DNA of 64,000 nucleotides from Bordetella pseudohinzii (GTDB lineage Bacteria; Pseudomonadota; Gammaproteobacteria; Burkholderiales; Burkholderiaceae_B): NCBI RefSeq assembly GCF_000657795.2, contig NZ_JHEP02000007.1, positions 124,001 to 188,000 of the forward strand, read 5' to 3'. Shown piece by piece: positions 42,796 to 52,140 of this stretch (position 1 is its first letter; each line of letters starts with the position of its first letter). The notes under the pieces were generated by a model. It saw only the letters and a program-made list of their open reading frames with translations, ran no database searches and was not told where the DNA came from. The position numbers and the translations under genes were made by a program.

Positions 42796-42807
42796 GGCTG
42801 ACTTCCT

Positions 42808-43551
42808 TCAGAGTGTGTTGACCAGATGGCCGCCGTCGACCGCCAGCACCGAGCCGGTCATGTAGCGCGAGGCATCCGAAGCCAGCAGCAGCAGCGGCCC
42901 ATCCAGGTCGCCCAGCTGGCCCAGCCGCCGCTGAGGGATACGCCGGATCAGGGCCTGGCCGCCCTCGCTTTGCCAAAAGCCCTGGTTCAGCGGAGTATCG
43001 ATATAGCCCGGAGCCAGGGCGTTGACCCGGATGCCGTGGCGGGCCCATTCCAGCGCCAGCGTCTTGGTGAGCTGGATCGCGCCGGCCTTGGACACGGCAT
43101 AGGAAACCACCCCGCTAGCCTGCCTGAGCCCCAAGACGGAAGCGATATTGATGATGCTGCCGCCGCCGCGCTCGCGCATGCCGCCGGCCAGCGCCTGGGC
43201 CACGAGGAACATGCCCTTCAGATTGGTGTCCATCACGCAATCCCAATCCGCTTCGGCATGGGCTATCGCCGGGCTTTCCCTGACCAGCCCGGCGTTGTTG
43301 ACCAGGATGTCGATCGGACCGGCGCGGCCGGCCGCTTCCTGACAGGAGGCGCCGTCGGTCACGTCCAGTTCCAGGCATTGCGCCGCGGACCCCAGGCGCT
43401 CGGCCAGCGCCTGCAACAGCGGCAGGCGGCGCGCCGCGATGACGACCTCGGCCCCGTGCGCCAGGAGGACCGCGGCGAAATGCGCGCCCAGGCCGCTGGA
43501 CGCCCCCGTGACCAGGGCCCGCTTGCCCCGCAGATCCGCTTGCAATGCCAT
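42808..43551 (-). CDS. SDR-family oxidoreductase
   Basis: A 247-residue classical SDR enzyme, with TGASSGLG near residue 15, NNAG, Y151 and K155 (YAVSKAG) and the C-terminal SRYMTGSVLAVDGG. The start is ATG 43551 with GGGAGAGG just upstream; a GTG at 43584 would give an unrelated extension. In the minus-strand run it lies between the Bug protein and the acyl-CoA dehydrogenase. Likely oxidises a hydroxyacyl intermediate; 3-ketoacyl-(ACP/CoA) reductases are similar. Confidence 0.88.
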   Translation of the reverse strand: MALQADLRGKRALVTGASSGLGAHFAAVLLAHGAEVVIAARRLPLLQALAERLGSAAQCLELDVTDGASCQEAAGRAGPIDILVNNAGLVRESPAIAHAEADWDCVMDTNLKGMFLVAQALAGGMRERGGGSIINIASVLGLRQASGVVSYAVSKAGAIQLTKTLALEWARHGIRVNALAPGYIDTPLNQGFWQSEGGQALIRRIPQRRLGQLGDLDGPLLLLASDASRYMTGSVLAVDGGHLVNTL

Positions 43552-43580
43552 ACCCTCTCCCGGTGATGTGCCGCAATCGT

Positions 43581-44531
43581 TCACGGCTTGGACAGCACGG
43601 GCGCGCCGGCCTGCTCCAGCCGGGCGCGCATGGTGGCGTAGCCCTCGCGCAGCATCTTGTCGTAATCCTGACCCGATGCCCAGACCGGATCGATGCCCAT
43701 TTTGTTCAAGCCCTCGCGCAGCGCGGGATCCTGCATGGCCTCCTGCAGCGCGGTCTCCAGCCTGGCACGCACCGCCGGCGGCGTGCCGCGCGGCACGGCG
43801 ATCCCCATCCAGGAATCGATGGCGACATCCACGCCCTGCTCTGTCATGGTCGGCATATCGGGCAGGTTGTCCCAGCGCGCCGGGCTGACCGAGGCCAGCA
43901 GACGCAGTCGGCCGCCCTCGACCTGGGGCAGGATTTCCGACGGCGTCTGGATGACGGCCTGCACCTGGCCGCCAACCAAGGCCGAGACCGATTCCGTACC
44001 CGACTTGTATAACACCTGCTCGAATTTCGCGCCGTATTTCTTACCCATGTCGAAAAAGGCCAGGTTGTTGGGCGCGCCGGGCGTAGCAAAGAACAGGGGT
44101 TTATCGCGCGCCGCGGCAAGAAAGTCCTGCACATTGCGGTAAGGCGAGTCGGTCTGCACGGCCAGGCCATAGCGGAAGCGCCCGAAACCGCCGATGAAGC
44201 TGAAATCATCGGCCGTATAGGGGGTGCGGACCATGTGCGGCGTGATGGCCACCGCCGAGAACGTCACCACGCCCAGGGTGTAGCCGTCCGCCGGCTGGCG
44301 CGCCACATAGGCCGGCCCCAGCGTCGCCTGCCCGCCCGGCTTGTTCTCGACCACCACAGGCTGGCCCAGGCGCGCCTCCAGCGCCTTGACCATCACGCGC
44401 GTGGCGACATCGGTCACGCCGCCCGCGCCGTAATTGACCACCATCCGAATCTCCCGCTCCGGATAGGCGGCCTGCGCGCCGACCGAGCCCGCCAGGCAGA
44501 GCGCCGCCACCACATGCTTGAACCCTTGCAT
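43581..44531 (-). CDS. Bug/TctC-type periplasmic binding protein
   Basis: A 316-residue Bug-family binding protein. The signal peptide ends around residue 22 (AQA) before AYPEREIRMVVNYGAGGVTDVA, and VVENKPGG follows. The ATG at 44531 has GGAGGAG upstream. A second importer system, a complete HAAT transporter, lies upstream in the same run, so this Bug protein may serve as a sensor or as an alternative binding protein. Confidence 0.87.
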   Translation of the reverse strand: MQGFKHVVAALCLAGSVGAQAAYPEREIRMVVNYGAGGVTDVATRVMVKALEARLGQPVVVENKPGGQATLGPAYVARQPADGYTLGVVTFSAVAITPHMVRTPYTADDFSFIGGFGRFRYGLAVQTDSPYRNVQDFLAAARDKPLFFATPGAPNNLAFFDMGKKYGAKFEQVLYKSGTESVSALVGGQVQAVIQTPSEILPQVEGGRLRLLASVSPARWDNLPDMPTMTEQGVDVAIDSWMGIAVPRGTPPAVRARLETALQEAMQDPALREGLNKMGIDPVWASGQDYDKMLREGYATMRARLEQAGAPVLSKP

Positions 44532-44608
44532 CGTTGTCTCCTCCGGCCTCTTGGGCCTGTTATCCGGCGCCGTGCGCCGTGCTTGCCGCCGCGTCCGGAC
44601 GCGCGCGG

Positions 44609-45373
44609 TCAGGGCATATAGCCTCCCCCGTTCACATCGATAATCGCGCCGCTCACGAAACCCGCCTCCTCCGAGGCCAAGTAGGCCACCGCGCCGGCGA
44701 CATCGCCGGGCGTGCCCAGCCGCCCGACCGGAATGCGCTGCAGATACTGGGCGTTGGCCGCCGCGCCGGCTTCGGCAGCCATGGGCGTCATGATGCGTCC
44801 GGGCGCCACGCAATTGGCCGTGATCCCATCCGGGCCGCCCTCCAGCGCCAGCGTGCGCGCCAAGCTCAGCAGGCCGGACTTGGACGCCGCATAATGCCCG
44901 CCCGCGATGGCCGACACCATGCGCGCGGCCTGCGACGCGATGTTGACGATGCGGCCATAGCGCTGGCGCCGCATATGCGGCAGGCAGGCCTGGGCACAGA
45001 GCAAGGCGCCGGTCAGGTTGATCTCCAGCACCCGCCGCCACTCGTCCGGATCGACCGTGGCGGTGGGCGCGCGCACGCCCCCATGCTTGGGCGAAATGCC
45101 GGCGTTGTTGACCAGGATGTCGATGCGGCCGTAGCGCTGGACGGCCGCATCGGCCAGACGCGCCGTATCGGCCGCGCTGGCCACGCTGCCGCCGACCGCC
45201 ATGGCCCGCGCGCCGCTTGCGTCCAGGCTGGCAACGGCCGCCTCCAGCTGCGGCTCGTCGAGATCGAAGAGCACCACGCTGGCGCCCTCCTCGCACAGGC
45301 GGGCGGCCACGGCCAGCCCGATGCCGCGCTGCCCTCCCGTCACGACCGCCACACGGCTGTCAAAGCGTCCCAT
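44609..45373 (-). CDS. SDR-family oxidoreductase
   Basis: A 254-residue classical SDR, with TGGQRGIG at residues 13-20, NNAGIS, Y161 and K165 (HYAASKSG), and GFVSGAIIDVNGG at the end. The start is ATG 45373. The neighbouring zinc alcohol dehydrogenase and cyclase suggest successive alcohol oxidation and ring-opening steps in the same pathway. The exact substrate is unknown. Confidence 0.89.
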   Translation of the reverse strand: MGRFDSRVAVVTGGQRGIGLAVAARLCEEGASVVLFDLDEPQLEAAVASLDASGARAMAVGGSVASAADTARLADAAVQRYGRIDILVNNAGISPKHGGVRAPTATVDPDEWRRVLEINLTGALLCAQACLPHMRRQRYGRIVNIASQAARMVSAIAGGHYAASKSGLLSLARTLALEGGPDGITANCVAPGRIMTPMAAEAGAAANAQYLQRIPVGRLGTPGDVAGAVAYLASEEAGFVSGAIIDVNGGGYMP

Positions 45374-45383
45374 GGGTGCGCTC

Positions 45384-46400
45384 CTAGACCGTGGCCACCG
45401 GCGTGACAGGCGAGCCGAATGAACCGGGCAGGCGCAAGGGCGGGCAGGTCAGCATGAAACGATGGCGTTTGTGTTCGCGCAGCCAGGCGGCCAGCGGGGT
45501 CAGATACCAGAGTTCGCCCAGGTGGATGCCCAAACGGAACAGGCAGGCCTGGTGCAGCGGCAATCCTTCGCAATGCGAACAATCGCCGTGATCATAGGGA
45601 TAGCCCTCGACCGCGAAGTTATCGGCGATCAGCACCGATATCCCGCTTTCGTCTATCCAGCGCAGAAGCTCGGGATCGCGCCCATCCAGCACGGCGCAGC
45701 TATGGTGCAGCACACGGGGATCGGGATCGCCGCCCATGTCGATCAAGCGCTGGGCAAAGCCGGTATGCAGGCAAAGCATGTCGCCGCGCTCGACCTCCAC
45801 ACCATCGGCGCGCATGATGGCGCGCAGCTGCTCATAACCCACATAGACGCGCTCATTGCCCAGATGGGCATGCAGATCGACCAGCACGCCCCGGCCCTGC
45901 ACGCCGGTCTCGGCCATCTTTTCTATGCCCAGCCGGCGCGCCACCGGCCCGCCATCCTGCGGCGCCAAAACATCCTCGCCACCGCGGAAACCGTTGTAAT
46001 AGAGCGGTTCGGCCACGCCGTCGCCATCGGCATCGAAATGCTGGCCCACATGGGACAGCGCATCCCATTGGGTGGAGTACTGCGTGAACAGCGTCACGGA
46101 ATCGTCGCTGGAGCAATCGATATAGCGCTCATCCTCCAGCCGCAGCGGATAGTTGACACTGGGCCGGCCCTCCTTGCGCTGGGCCACGTGCCGCACCGGC
46201 GGATGCCGGTTAGGATTGAGCGCCGTGCCGCCAGGCAGATCCAGGGGCAGACTCAGGCAGAACACCTCTCCAGTACGCACCTCGCGCGCCGCCCGCAGCC
46301 GCCCTTCGGGCGTGAGCAGGTTCAAGCGTCCCAATTCATCGTCCGGCCCGAAGTCGCCCCAATTGGACCCGGGGGGCCGCTGTTTCCATCTCCCTGCCAT
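45384..46400 (-). CDS. Cyclase family protein (putative ring-opening hydrolase)
   Basis: A 338-residue cyclase-family hydrolase, longer than the one at the start of the window. The metal motif is TQWDALSHVG (W112, D113, H117), the long-form motif, and C-terminal segments VLIADNFAVEG and LPLHQACLFRLGIHLGELW are seen. Members hydrolyse cyclic amides, lactones or activated ring ketones. In the run it lies between the alcohol dehydrogenase and the SDR genes. It is not closely similar to the 252-residue cyclase at 8-766. Confidence 0.85.
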   Translation of the reverse strand: MAGRWKQRPPGSNWGDFGPDDELGRLNLLTPEGRLRAAREVRTGEVFCLSLPLDLPGGTALNPNRHPPVRHVAQRKEGRPSVNYPLRLEDERYIDCSSDDSVTLFTQYSTQWDALSHVGQHFDADGDGVAEPLYYNGFRGGEDVLAPQDGGPVARRLGIEKMAETGVQGRGVLVDLHAHLGNERVYVGYEQLRAIMRADGVEVERGDMLCLHTGFAQRLIDMGGDPDPRVLHHSCAVLDGRDPELLRWIDESGISVLIADNFAVEGYPYDHGDCSHCEGLPLHQACLFRLGIHLGELWYLTPLAAWLREHKRHRFMLTCPPLRLPGSFGSPVTPVATV

Positions 46401-46427
46401 CGCTATCTCCTTTGAGCGCGCGCCGGT

Positions 46428-47471
46428 CTAGTCGCCGGGACGCAGAATGATCTTGGACACCGCGCGTGCGCGGCACTGCGCAAATCCCTGCAGGCCCTCG
46501 GCCAGCGGCAGCTCGGCCGACACCATGGGCAGCACGTCCTCGGGCTGTTCGGCGATGCGCCGCGCGATGCTCAACCACGATGCCCGCCGCGAGGCGTGCG
46601 CGCCGCGTATCTGCTGACGGTTGCGCACCAGCGCCGTCATGTCCAGGCTGGCGGGCCGGGCATGTATGCCGGCGCTCACCAGGACGCCGTCCTTGCGCAG
46701 GATGGACAGCCCGTCGGCAATGCTGGACGGATGCCCCGTCGCCTCCACCACCACGTCAGCCTGTCCGGCGCCCAGAGCCTGCTCCAACGCCTGGGGCAGC
46801 GTCAGCCCCTGTTCCAGGTCGATGGCATGCGTGGCGCCCACGGCCAGCGCCGTGCGCAGGCGCGGGCCGTCGCCCTTGCCCACCACCACGACGCGCTCGG
46901 CGCCGCGCCAGCGGGCCGCGCGCGCGATCGCCTGCCCTATCGTGCCCGGGCCCAGCACAACCACCGTATCGCCAAAACCGATCTCGCCTACCAGCGCGGC
47001 GTTGTCGCCCACGGCCAACGGTTCCAGCATGGCGGCCAGGGCAGGCAGCGTATGCCCGGCCAGGCGGATGCAGCTCAGGGCCGGCACCCTCACCTGCCGG
47101 GCGAAAGCGCCATCGCGCGTCAGACCCAGCGTGGAGCGCGACAGACAGCGCTGCGGCTGGCCGGCCGCGCACAGCTGGCACTTCATGCAGCTGGCCGTCG
47201 GCACCACAGCCACCAGGTCACCTTCGGCCAGCCCGGCGGCCTGGCTGCCCAGCGCCACGACGCGACCGCAGAACTCATGCCCTATCGTCACCGGCAGACG
47301 GGCGCGCATGAACGCATAGCTCGCATCCCAGTCGTAGACGTGCAGGTCGGAACCGCAGATGCCTGCGGCCTCCACCTGTATCAAGGCCTCATCCGGGCCA
47401 GGCGCCCCCGGGGCCGCGACTTCTTCGAAATTCAGGCCCGGCTGCGGGCCCGTTTTGCGCAAGGCAAGCAT
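46428..47471 (-). CDS. Zinc-binding alcohol dehydrogenase
   Basis: A 347-residue medium-chain zinc alcohol dehydrogenase of the threonine/sorbitol-dehydrogenase type. Catalytic zinc ligands C39 (AGICGSDLH), H65 and E66 (GHEFCGRV) are in place, with the cysteines of the structural zinc in PTASCMKCQLCAAGQPQRC and a Rossmann LGPGTIG. The start ATG 47471 has an ideal AAGGAGA 7 bases upstream. It follows the HAAT binding-protein gene by 26 bases in the run. Confidence 0.9.
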   Translation of the reverse strand: MLALRKTGPQPGLNFEEVAAPGAPGPDEALIQVEAAGICGSDLHVYDWDASYAFMRARLPVTIGHEFCGRVVALGSQAAGLAEGDLVAVVPTASCMKCQLCAAGQPQRCLSRSTLGLTRDGAFARQVRVPALSCIRLAGHTLPALAAMLEPLAVGDNAALVGEIGFGDTVVVLGPGTIGQAIARAARWRGAERVVVVGKGDGPRLRTALAVGATHAIDLEQGLTLPQALEQALGAGQADVVVEATGHPSSIADGLSILRKDGVLVSAGIHARPASLDMTALVRNRQQIRGAHASRRASWLSIARRIAEQPEDVLPMVSAELPLAEGLQGFAQCRARAVSKIILRPGD

Positions 47472-47497
47472 GCGATCTCCTTGTGAAATGGCCGCGC

Positions 47498-48763
47498 CTA
47501 TTTGCCGACGTTGGCGCGCTGCCTCCAGGCCGGCAGCGGCGTGGTAATGCGGTCGGTGACGCCGAATTCGGTGGGATAGATGGTGCGGATCTGCTGTTCC
47601 TGCCACTGGTCTATCATCGGAAAGGCGCGGGTGTTGTTGCCTGTCTGCGGATCGAACTTCAGGCCCCAGCCGACCATGGTCGAGCCCACCGGCTTGTCCA
47701 AGGCCAGGAAAGCTTCGCGCACTTTCTTCGGGTCGGTGCCGCCGGCAGCCGGCAGCACATCGCTCAGGAGCACCCACATCGCGTTAAAGCCCATGGCCGA
47801 ATGCGCCGAGGGCTTGCGGCCGAACTTCTTCTCGTACTCGCGGTGGAAATCGCGGAACAGCTGCGCCGCCTCGGGCTTGAGGCCTTCCGGATTGAAATAC
47901 GCCGAGGTTCCGGCATTGAAAATGCCATTGACGTCATCGCCCAGGGCCTGCGCGAAATCCGGAATGTTGTGTGCCCCGCCATTGCCTATCATGGCCTTGA
48001 GTTCCAGGTTCGCTTCGCGCGCCTGGCGCCAGAACAGAATGCCGTCGGGCGTATACGAGCAGGCGATCACGATGTCGGGGCGGCTGGCCTTGAAGCGCTG
48101 CACCACCGAGGACAGGTCGGTGGTCCGATAGCTATAGCTGGCCGAATCCACCACCTGCACGCCTTTTTCCTTGAGCCACTTGCGCGCGCCCTCGGCCACG
48201 GCCTCGCCATACGAGCTGTCCTCGTTCATGATGGCGACCCGCGTCTTGCCGGGCTCCAGGCCGAGGCGGGGCAGGAGCTCATCGGTGGCGTACTGCGCCC
48301 CGCCGCGCCCCAACTCGGACGCGGGATAAATAAAGCGGAACAGATTCTTGAAGCCACGCTTGGTGATGTCGTCCGCCACCGCGCCCTGCTCGACATAGAT
48401 CACGCCATTGCGCTCGGCCACCTGGCTGGCGGCAAAAGAAATCGAACTGGCGTAAGAGCCCACGATCACCTTCACGCCGTCGCGCGTGATCAGGCGCGTG
48501 GCCTGCGAGGCCGCTTCATTGGAGCCCGGCACGTCCACGGTGACGAAGCGCACGCTCTCGCCCTTGACCCCTCCCTTGGCGTTGACCATCTCTCGGGCCA
48601 GCTCGAAGCCCCGGTTGACGTCATTGCCCAGGGAGGCCAGCGGCCCGGTCAGCGGCAACACCACGCCGATCTTGATCTCGGCCCGCGCCGCCGTCGCGGC
48701 GCCCAATGAAACCGCCGCGAACAGGGCGCCCAGCGCCGCCGCCCAACTTTGCTTGAACATCAT
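47498..48763 (-). CDS. HAAT-family ABC transporter periplasmic binding protein
   Basis: A 421-residue LivJ-type binding protein, larger than the one at 1589. Signal peptide ends near ARA (residue 28), then EIKIGVVLPLTGPLASLG, NDVNRGFELAREMVN, and a C-terminal lobe with PKKVREAFLALDKPVG. GGAGGAG precedes the ATGs at 48763 and 48760. It is followed by LivF, LivG, LivM and LivH genes in the same strand order, so this is a complete separate importer. Confidence 0.88.
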   Translation of the reverse strand: MMFKQSWAAALGALFAAVSLGAATAARAEIKIGVVLPLTGPLASLGNDVNRGFELAREMVNAKGGVKGESVRFVTVDVPGSNEAASQATRLITRDGVKVIVGSYASSISFAASQVAERNGVIYVEQGAVADDITKRGFKNLFRFIYPASELGRGGAQYATDELLPRLGLEPGKTRVAIMNEDSSYGEAVAEGARKWLKEKGVQVVDSASYSYRTTDLSSVVQRFKASRPDIVIACSYTPDGILFWRQAREANLELKAMIGNGGAHNIPDFAQALGDDVNGIFNAGTSAYFNPEGLKPEAAQLFRDFHREYEKKFGRKPSAHSAMGFNAMWVLLSDVLPAAGGTDPKKVREAFLALDKPVGSTMVGWGLKFDPQTGNNTRAFPMIDQWQEQQIRTIYPTEFGVTDRITTPLPAWRQRANVGK

Positions 48764-48802
48764 TGTCTCCTCCGCCCGTTCATGCGGGCATGTGTTTTCG
48801 GG

Positions 48803-49513
48803 TTAAATCCCCAGATAGGCCCGTCGCACCTCGGGGTTGTCGTTCAACTCATCACGGTCGCCGGCCAGCACCACTCGGCCCTGCTTGATCACATAGCCAC
48901 GGTCGCAAGCCTTGATGGCCTGGCGCACGTTCTGCTCCACCAACAGCACCGAGGTGCCCAGCGCGCGGATGCGGGCTATGGCCTCGTAGACCTTGGAAAC
49001 CACCACGGGCGCCAGGCCAAGCGAGACCTCGTCTATCATCAGCACACGCGGCTGGGCCATCAGGCCGCGGCCGATGGCGCACATCTGCTGCTCACCGCCG
49101 GACATCGTCCCCGCCAACTGCGAGGCGCGCGCCTTGAGCACCGGAAACAACTCGTAGACGGTCTGCAGCGTCTGCTCGCGCCCGGCCCGGGCGTGCGGCG
49201 TAAAAGCCCCCAGTTCAAGATTGGTCTTCACGCTCAAGCGCGGGAACAGACGCCGGCCTTCAGGCACATAGACCAGCCCACGCGCCACGGCGTCATGCGT
49301 GGCCGTGCCGGTCAGGTCGCGGCCATCGAGGCGGACACTGCCGCTGTCGGCCGGCTGCAACATGGCGATGGCGCGCATCAGCGTGGTCTTGCCTGCCCCG
49401 TTGGCGCCAACGATGGCCACCACCTCGCCCTGTTCCAGCGTGATGTCCACGCCGAACAGCACCCGGGTATCGCCGTACGAGACGTGCAGCGCGTCGATTT
49501 CAAGCAATGACAC
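48803..49513 (-). CDS. HAAT-family ABC transporter ATPase (LivF-like)
   Basis: A 236-residue ATPase with Walker A GANGAGKTT (near residues 38-46), signature MSGGEQQM, Walker B VLMIDEVSLGLAP and the family ending YLGI. The GTG start at 49513 has GGGAG 6 bases upstream and overlaps the LivG end by 14 bases; longer frames upstream would be inside livG. Note DE-V in place of the usual DE-P. It pairs with LivG. Confidence 0.88.
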   Translation of the reverse strand: MSLLEIDALHVSYGDTRVLFGVDITLEQGEVVAIVGANGAGKTTLMRAIAMLQPADSGSVRLDGRDLTGTATHDAVARGLVYVPEGRRLFPRLSVKTNLELGAFTPHARAGREQTLQTVYELFPVLKARASQLAGTMSGGEQQMCAIGRGLMAQPRVLMIDEVSLGLAPVVVSKVYEAIARIRALGTSVLLVEQNVRQAIKACDRGYVIKQGRVVLAGDRDELNDNPEVRRAYLGI

Positions 49514-50219
49514 AATCGTCTCCCAGATAGGCCCGCACCACGTCGGGATGGTCCAGCACCGCCCTGGGCGCGCCATCGGCGATCTTGCGGCCCTGGTCCA
49601 GCACCACCACCCGGTCGGCCACGCTCAATACCGCTTCGATGTTGTGTTCGACCAGCAAGACCGTCATGCCGCCGTCCCGCAGCGCGCGTATCAGGTCGAG
49701 AATGCCCGCGACTTCGGCCATCACCAGTCCCGCCATGACTTCATCCAGCAGGATCATGCGCGGCCCCGTGGCCAGGGCGCGCGCGACCTCCAGGCGCTTC
49801 TTGCCGCTGATGGTCAGCGTCGCGCTCGGCTGCTCCTCGCGCCCGCCCAGGCCGACCCGGTGCACGACTTCCCGGGCAAGCTCTCGCGCGCGTCCGATGT
49901 CGGCATGGCGGCGCAAGGCCCCCACCATGACGGTATCCAACACCGACATTGAGCTGAACAGCTGGGGAATCTGGAAAGTGCGCGCCAGTCCGCGGCGGCA
50001 GGTGCCGGCGGCATCGCCCGCGGGCAGCGCCTCGCCCTGAAAGCGGATAGCCCCCGCGTCCGGCGCGAGCGCGCCGGCAATCAGGTTGAATAGCGTCGTC
50101 TTGCCAGCCCCGTTGGGACCGATCAGGGCGAGGATTTCGCGCTCGGCCACCGAGAGGCTGACCTTGTCGACGGCGCACAGGCCGCCGAAACGTTTTTCCA
50201 CGGCATCGACATCAAGCAT
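49500..50219 (-). CDS. HAAT-family ABC transporter ATPase (LivG-like)
   Basis: A 239-residue ATPase with Walker [10 protein letters not shown] (34-42), a non-canonical signature region TISGKKRLEVARAL in place of LSxGQQR, Walker B MILLDEVMAGL and the switch VEHNIE. The signature and the DE-V variant form a known subgroup of LivG proteins; they are not lost. The start ATG 50219 overlaps livM by 8 bases. Confidence 0.88.
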   Translation of the reverse strand: MLDVDAVEKRFGGLCAVDKVSLSVAEREILALIGPNGAGKTTLFNLIAGALAPDAGAIRFQGEALPAGDAAGTCRRGLARTFQIPQLFSSMSVLDTVMVGALRRHADIGRARELAREVVHRVGLGGREEQPSATLTISGKKRLEVARALATGPRMILLDEVMAGLVMAEVAGILDLIRALRDGGMTVLLVEHNIEAVLSVADRVVVLDQGRKIADGAPRAVLDHPDVVRAYLGDDCVIA

Positions 50220-51219
50220 GGCGCGCCGCCTCCCGGGTTCGATTTACCTGTTTGCGCCGGCGCTGCGACCAAGCGCCGACCACGCCTTGGGGCATGATCA
50301 TCACGATGACCACCAGCAAAGCGCCATAGACCGCCAGATGCGCGCCGGCGCCGGCCGAACCCAGCCAGTCGCGCAGGAATTCCTGCAAGGGCACCGCCAC
50401 GGCCGCCCCCAGCAACGGGCCGGCCAGCGTGCCCAGCCCGCCCAGGATGGACATCAGCGCCAAGTCGACCGATATCGCCAGACTGAACACCGTGCCCGGT
50501 TCGATATAGAGCACGTACTGCGCCATCAACGTGCCGCCCAGCGAGGTGAAGGCCGCGCTCAGCAGCAGGGCCAGCAGCTTGTAGCGGCGCAGATCGATGC
50601 CGCTGGCGCGGGCCGCCTCCTCGTTGTCGCGCAGGGCGTTGAGGTAATAGCCCGGCCGGCTGCGCGACAGCACGTAGGCCACGGCGCAGACCATCAGCAT
50701 GAACAGACCGCCCAACAGCGCATAGCTGCGCGGCTCGGCGAACATCATGCGCGCCAGGCCCGGCTCATAATTGATGCTGATGCCATAGGGGATCTCGGCA
50801 TAGCGCCGCAACCACAACAGCACGATGCGCGCCGTCTCGCCGACCGCGATGGTGGCCATGGAGAAGAACACGCCGCGCAGGCGGAAGGTCGGATACGAGA
50901 TCAGAAAAGCCAGCAAGGCCGACAAGGCCACGCCGGCCAGCGCGCCTACCCAGGGCGACACGCCCGCCATGGTGTAAAGCAGCGTCGAGGTATACGCGCC
51001 TATTCCGAAGAAGGCCGTGTGGCCGAGCGAGAACTGGCCCGCGAAGCCGCCGAGCAGATTCCAGGCCGAGGCCAGCCCGCCGTAGAGCATCACCAGGAAC
51101 AGCAGGTTCAGATAAAAGCGGTCCTCGACCACGAAGGGCAGGCCCAGGGCCAGCGCCAACAGCGCCAAGGCGCCGGCGCCATCTCCCCGCCGCCGGTCCA
51201 GCCAAGCAAGCGCTTTCAT
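50212..51219 (-). CDS. HAAT-family ABC transporter permease (LivM-like)
   Basis: A 335-residue permease with the LivM motifs NLLGGFAGQFSLGHTAFFGIGAYTS, LRLRGVFFSMATIAVGE-like region and GLGTLAGPLLGAAV. It has around ten hydrophobic segments and a basic C-terminus (QRRRKQVNRTRE). It overlaps livG and its start overlaps the LivH stop (ATGA at 51216-51219). Unlike the first system, LivM and LivG are separate here. Confidence 0.9.
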   Translation of the reverse strand: MKALAWLDRRRGDGAGALALLALALGLPFVVEDRFYLNLLFLVMLYGGLASAWNLLGGFAGQFSLGHTAFFGIGAYTSTLLYTMAGVSPWVGALAGVALSALLAFLISYPTFRLRGVFFSMATIAVGETARIVLLWLRRYAEIPYGISINYEPGLARMMFAEPRSYALLGGLFMLMVCAVAYVLSRSRPGYYLNALRDNEEAARASGIDLRRYKLLALLLSAAFTSLGGTLMAQYVLYIEPGTVFSLAISVDLALMSILGGLGTLAGPLLGAAVAVPLQEFLRDWLGSAGAGAHLAVYGALLVVIVMIMPQGVVGAWSQRRRKQVNRTREAARHA

Positions 51220-52100
51220 TTCAGCCCCTCCTTTTCCGCGCCCTTGACGCCGAACAAGCCATTGGGCAGGCAGGCGAGCAGCACGATGAGCAAGACAAAA
51301 TGCGTGGCTTCCTTCAGGTCCGGCTCGAAAAAGCCGACCACGGTTTCGATCAGGCCCAGGATGAGCCCCCCGGCCACCGTGCCGGCCACATTGCCCAGGC
51401 CGCCCAGCACCACCACCACGAAGGAAATCAGCACAAAGCTCGAGCCCACGCTGGGAAAGGCATAAAAGCTGGGAATGAGCACGCCGCCGGCCAGCACCGT
51501 CAGCCCGATGCCCAACGCGAATGCCACGCTGAGCACCCGGTTGACATTGATACCGACCAGTCGGGCCGCCGAGAGATCCTGCGAGACGGCCTCGATGGCC
51601 TTGCCCAGGTAGGTGCGCTTGATGAAGAGCAGCGTGCCGCCCATCGCCGCCACGGCAAACAGAAACGACACCAGGCGCGTGGTGCTCACATAGGCGCCGA
51701 ACAAAGGCAGGGACTCCCGCTGCGGCGGCAGGATCTTCACCGTGAGATAGTCGGCCGAGAAGGCCATCAGGGCCACGTTCTGCAACACGATGCCCACGCC
51801 CAGCGTGGCGAACACCTGGGTCATCTCAGTCTTGTAGATCGTGTAGCGGATCAGACCTTGATAGAACACCAGGCCCAGCACGGCCCCGCCGGCGAAGATC
51901 AGCGGCGAACCCCAATACGGATTGATGCCCGTCAGGGTCCACAGCCAATACGCCGCATACATCCCTATCATCAGGAATTCGCCATGGGCGAAGTTCACCA
52001 CCTTGGCCACGCCGAAGATAAGGTTCAACCCCATCGCGCCCAAGGCATAGACGCCGCCCAGCAGGACGCCTGATATCAACAACTGCACAACGGTTTCCAT
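51216..52100 (-). CDS. HAAT-family ABC transporter permease (LivH-like)
   Basis: A 294-residue LivH-type permease: LLISGVLLGGVYALGAMGLNLIFGVAKVVNFAHGEFLMIGMYAAY at the start with the conserved NFAHGEF segment, and GGLGNVAGTVAGGLILGLIE at the end. Length is normal. It is the first transporter gene of the run after the TPP-dependent enzyme gene, from which it is separated by 40 bases. Confidence 0.9.
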   Translation of the reverse strand: METVVQLLISGVLLGGVYALGAMGLNLIFGVAKVVNFAHGEFLMIGMYAAYWLWTLTGINPYWGSPLIFAGGAVLGLVFYQGLIRYTIYKTEMTQVFATLGVGIVLQNVALMAFSADYLTVKILPPQRESLPLFGAYVSTTRLVSFLFAVAAMGGTLLFIKRTYLGKAIEAVSQDLSAARLVGINVNRVLSVAFALGIGLTVLAGGVLIPSFYAFPSVGSSFVLISFVVVVLGGLGNVAGTVAGGLILGLIETVVGFFEPDLKEATHFVLLIVLLACLPNGLFGVKGAEKEGLK

Positions 52101-52140
52101 CCTGGCCCTCCAGAAACCGGGTTGCGAGAAGCGCGGGCGT

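Noticed and set aside
49500-50219. LivG ATPase with an odd signature and DE-V in Walker B, first taken as a degenerate ATPase
   Set aside because: The KKRLEVARAL/DEVMAGL pattern is a known subgroup of HAAT ATPases, and Walker A and the switch histidine are intact; no reason to call it broken.
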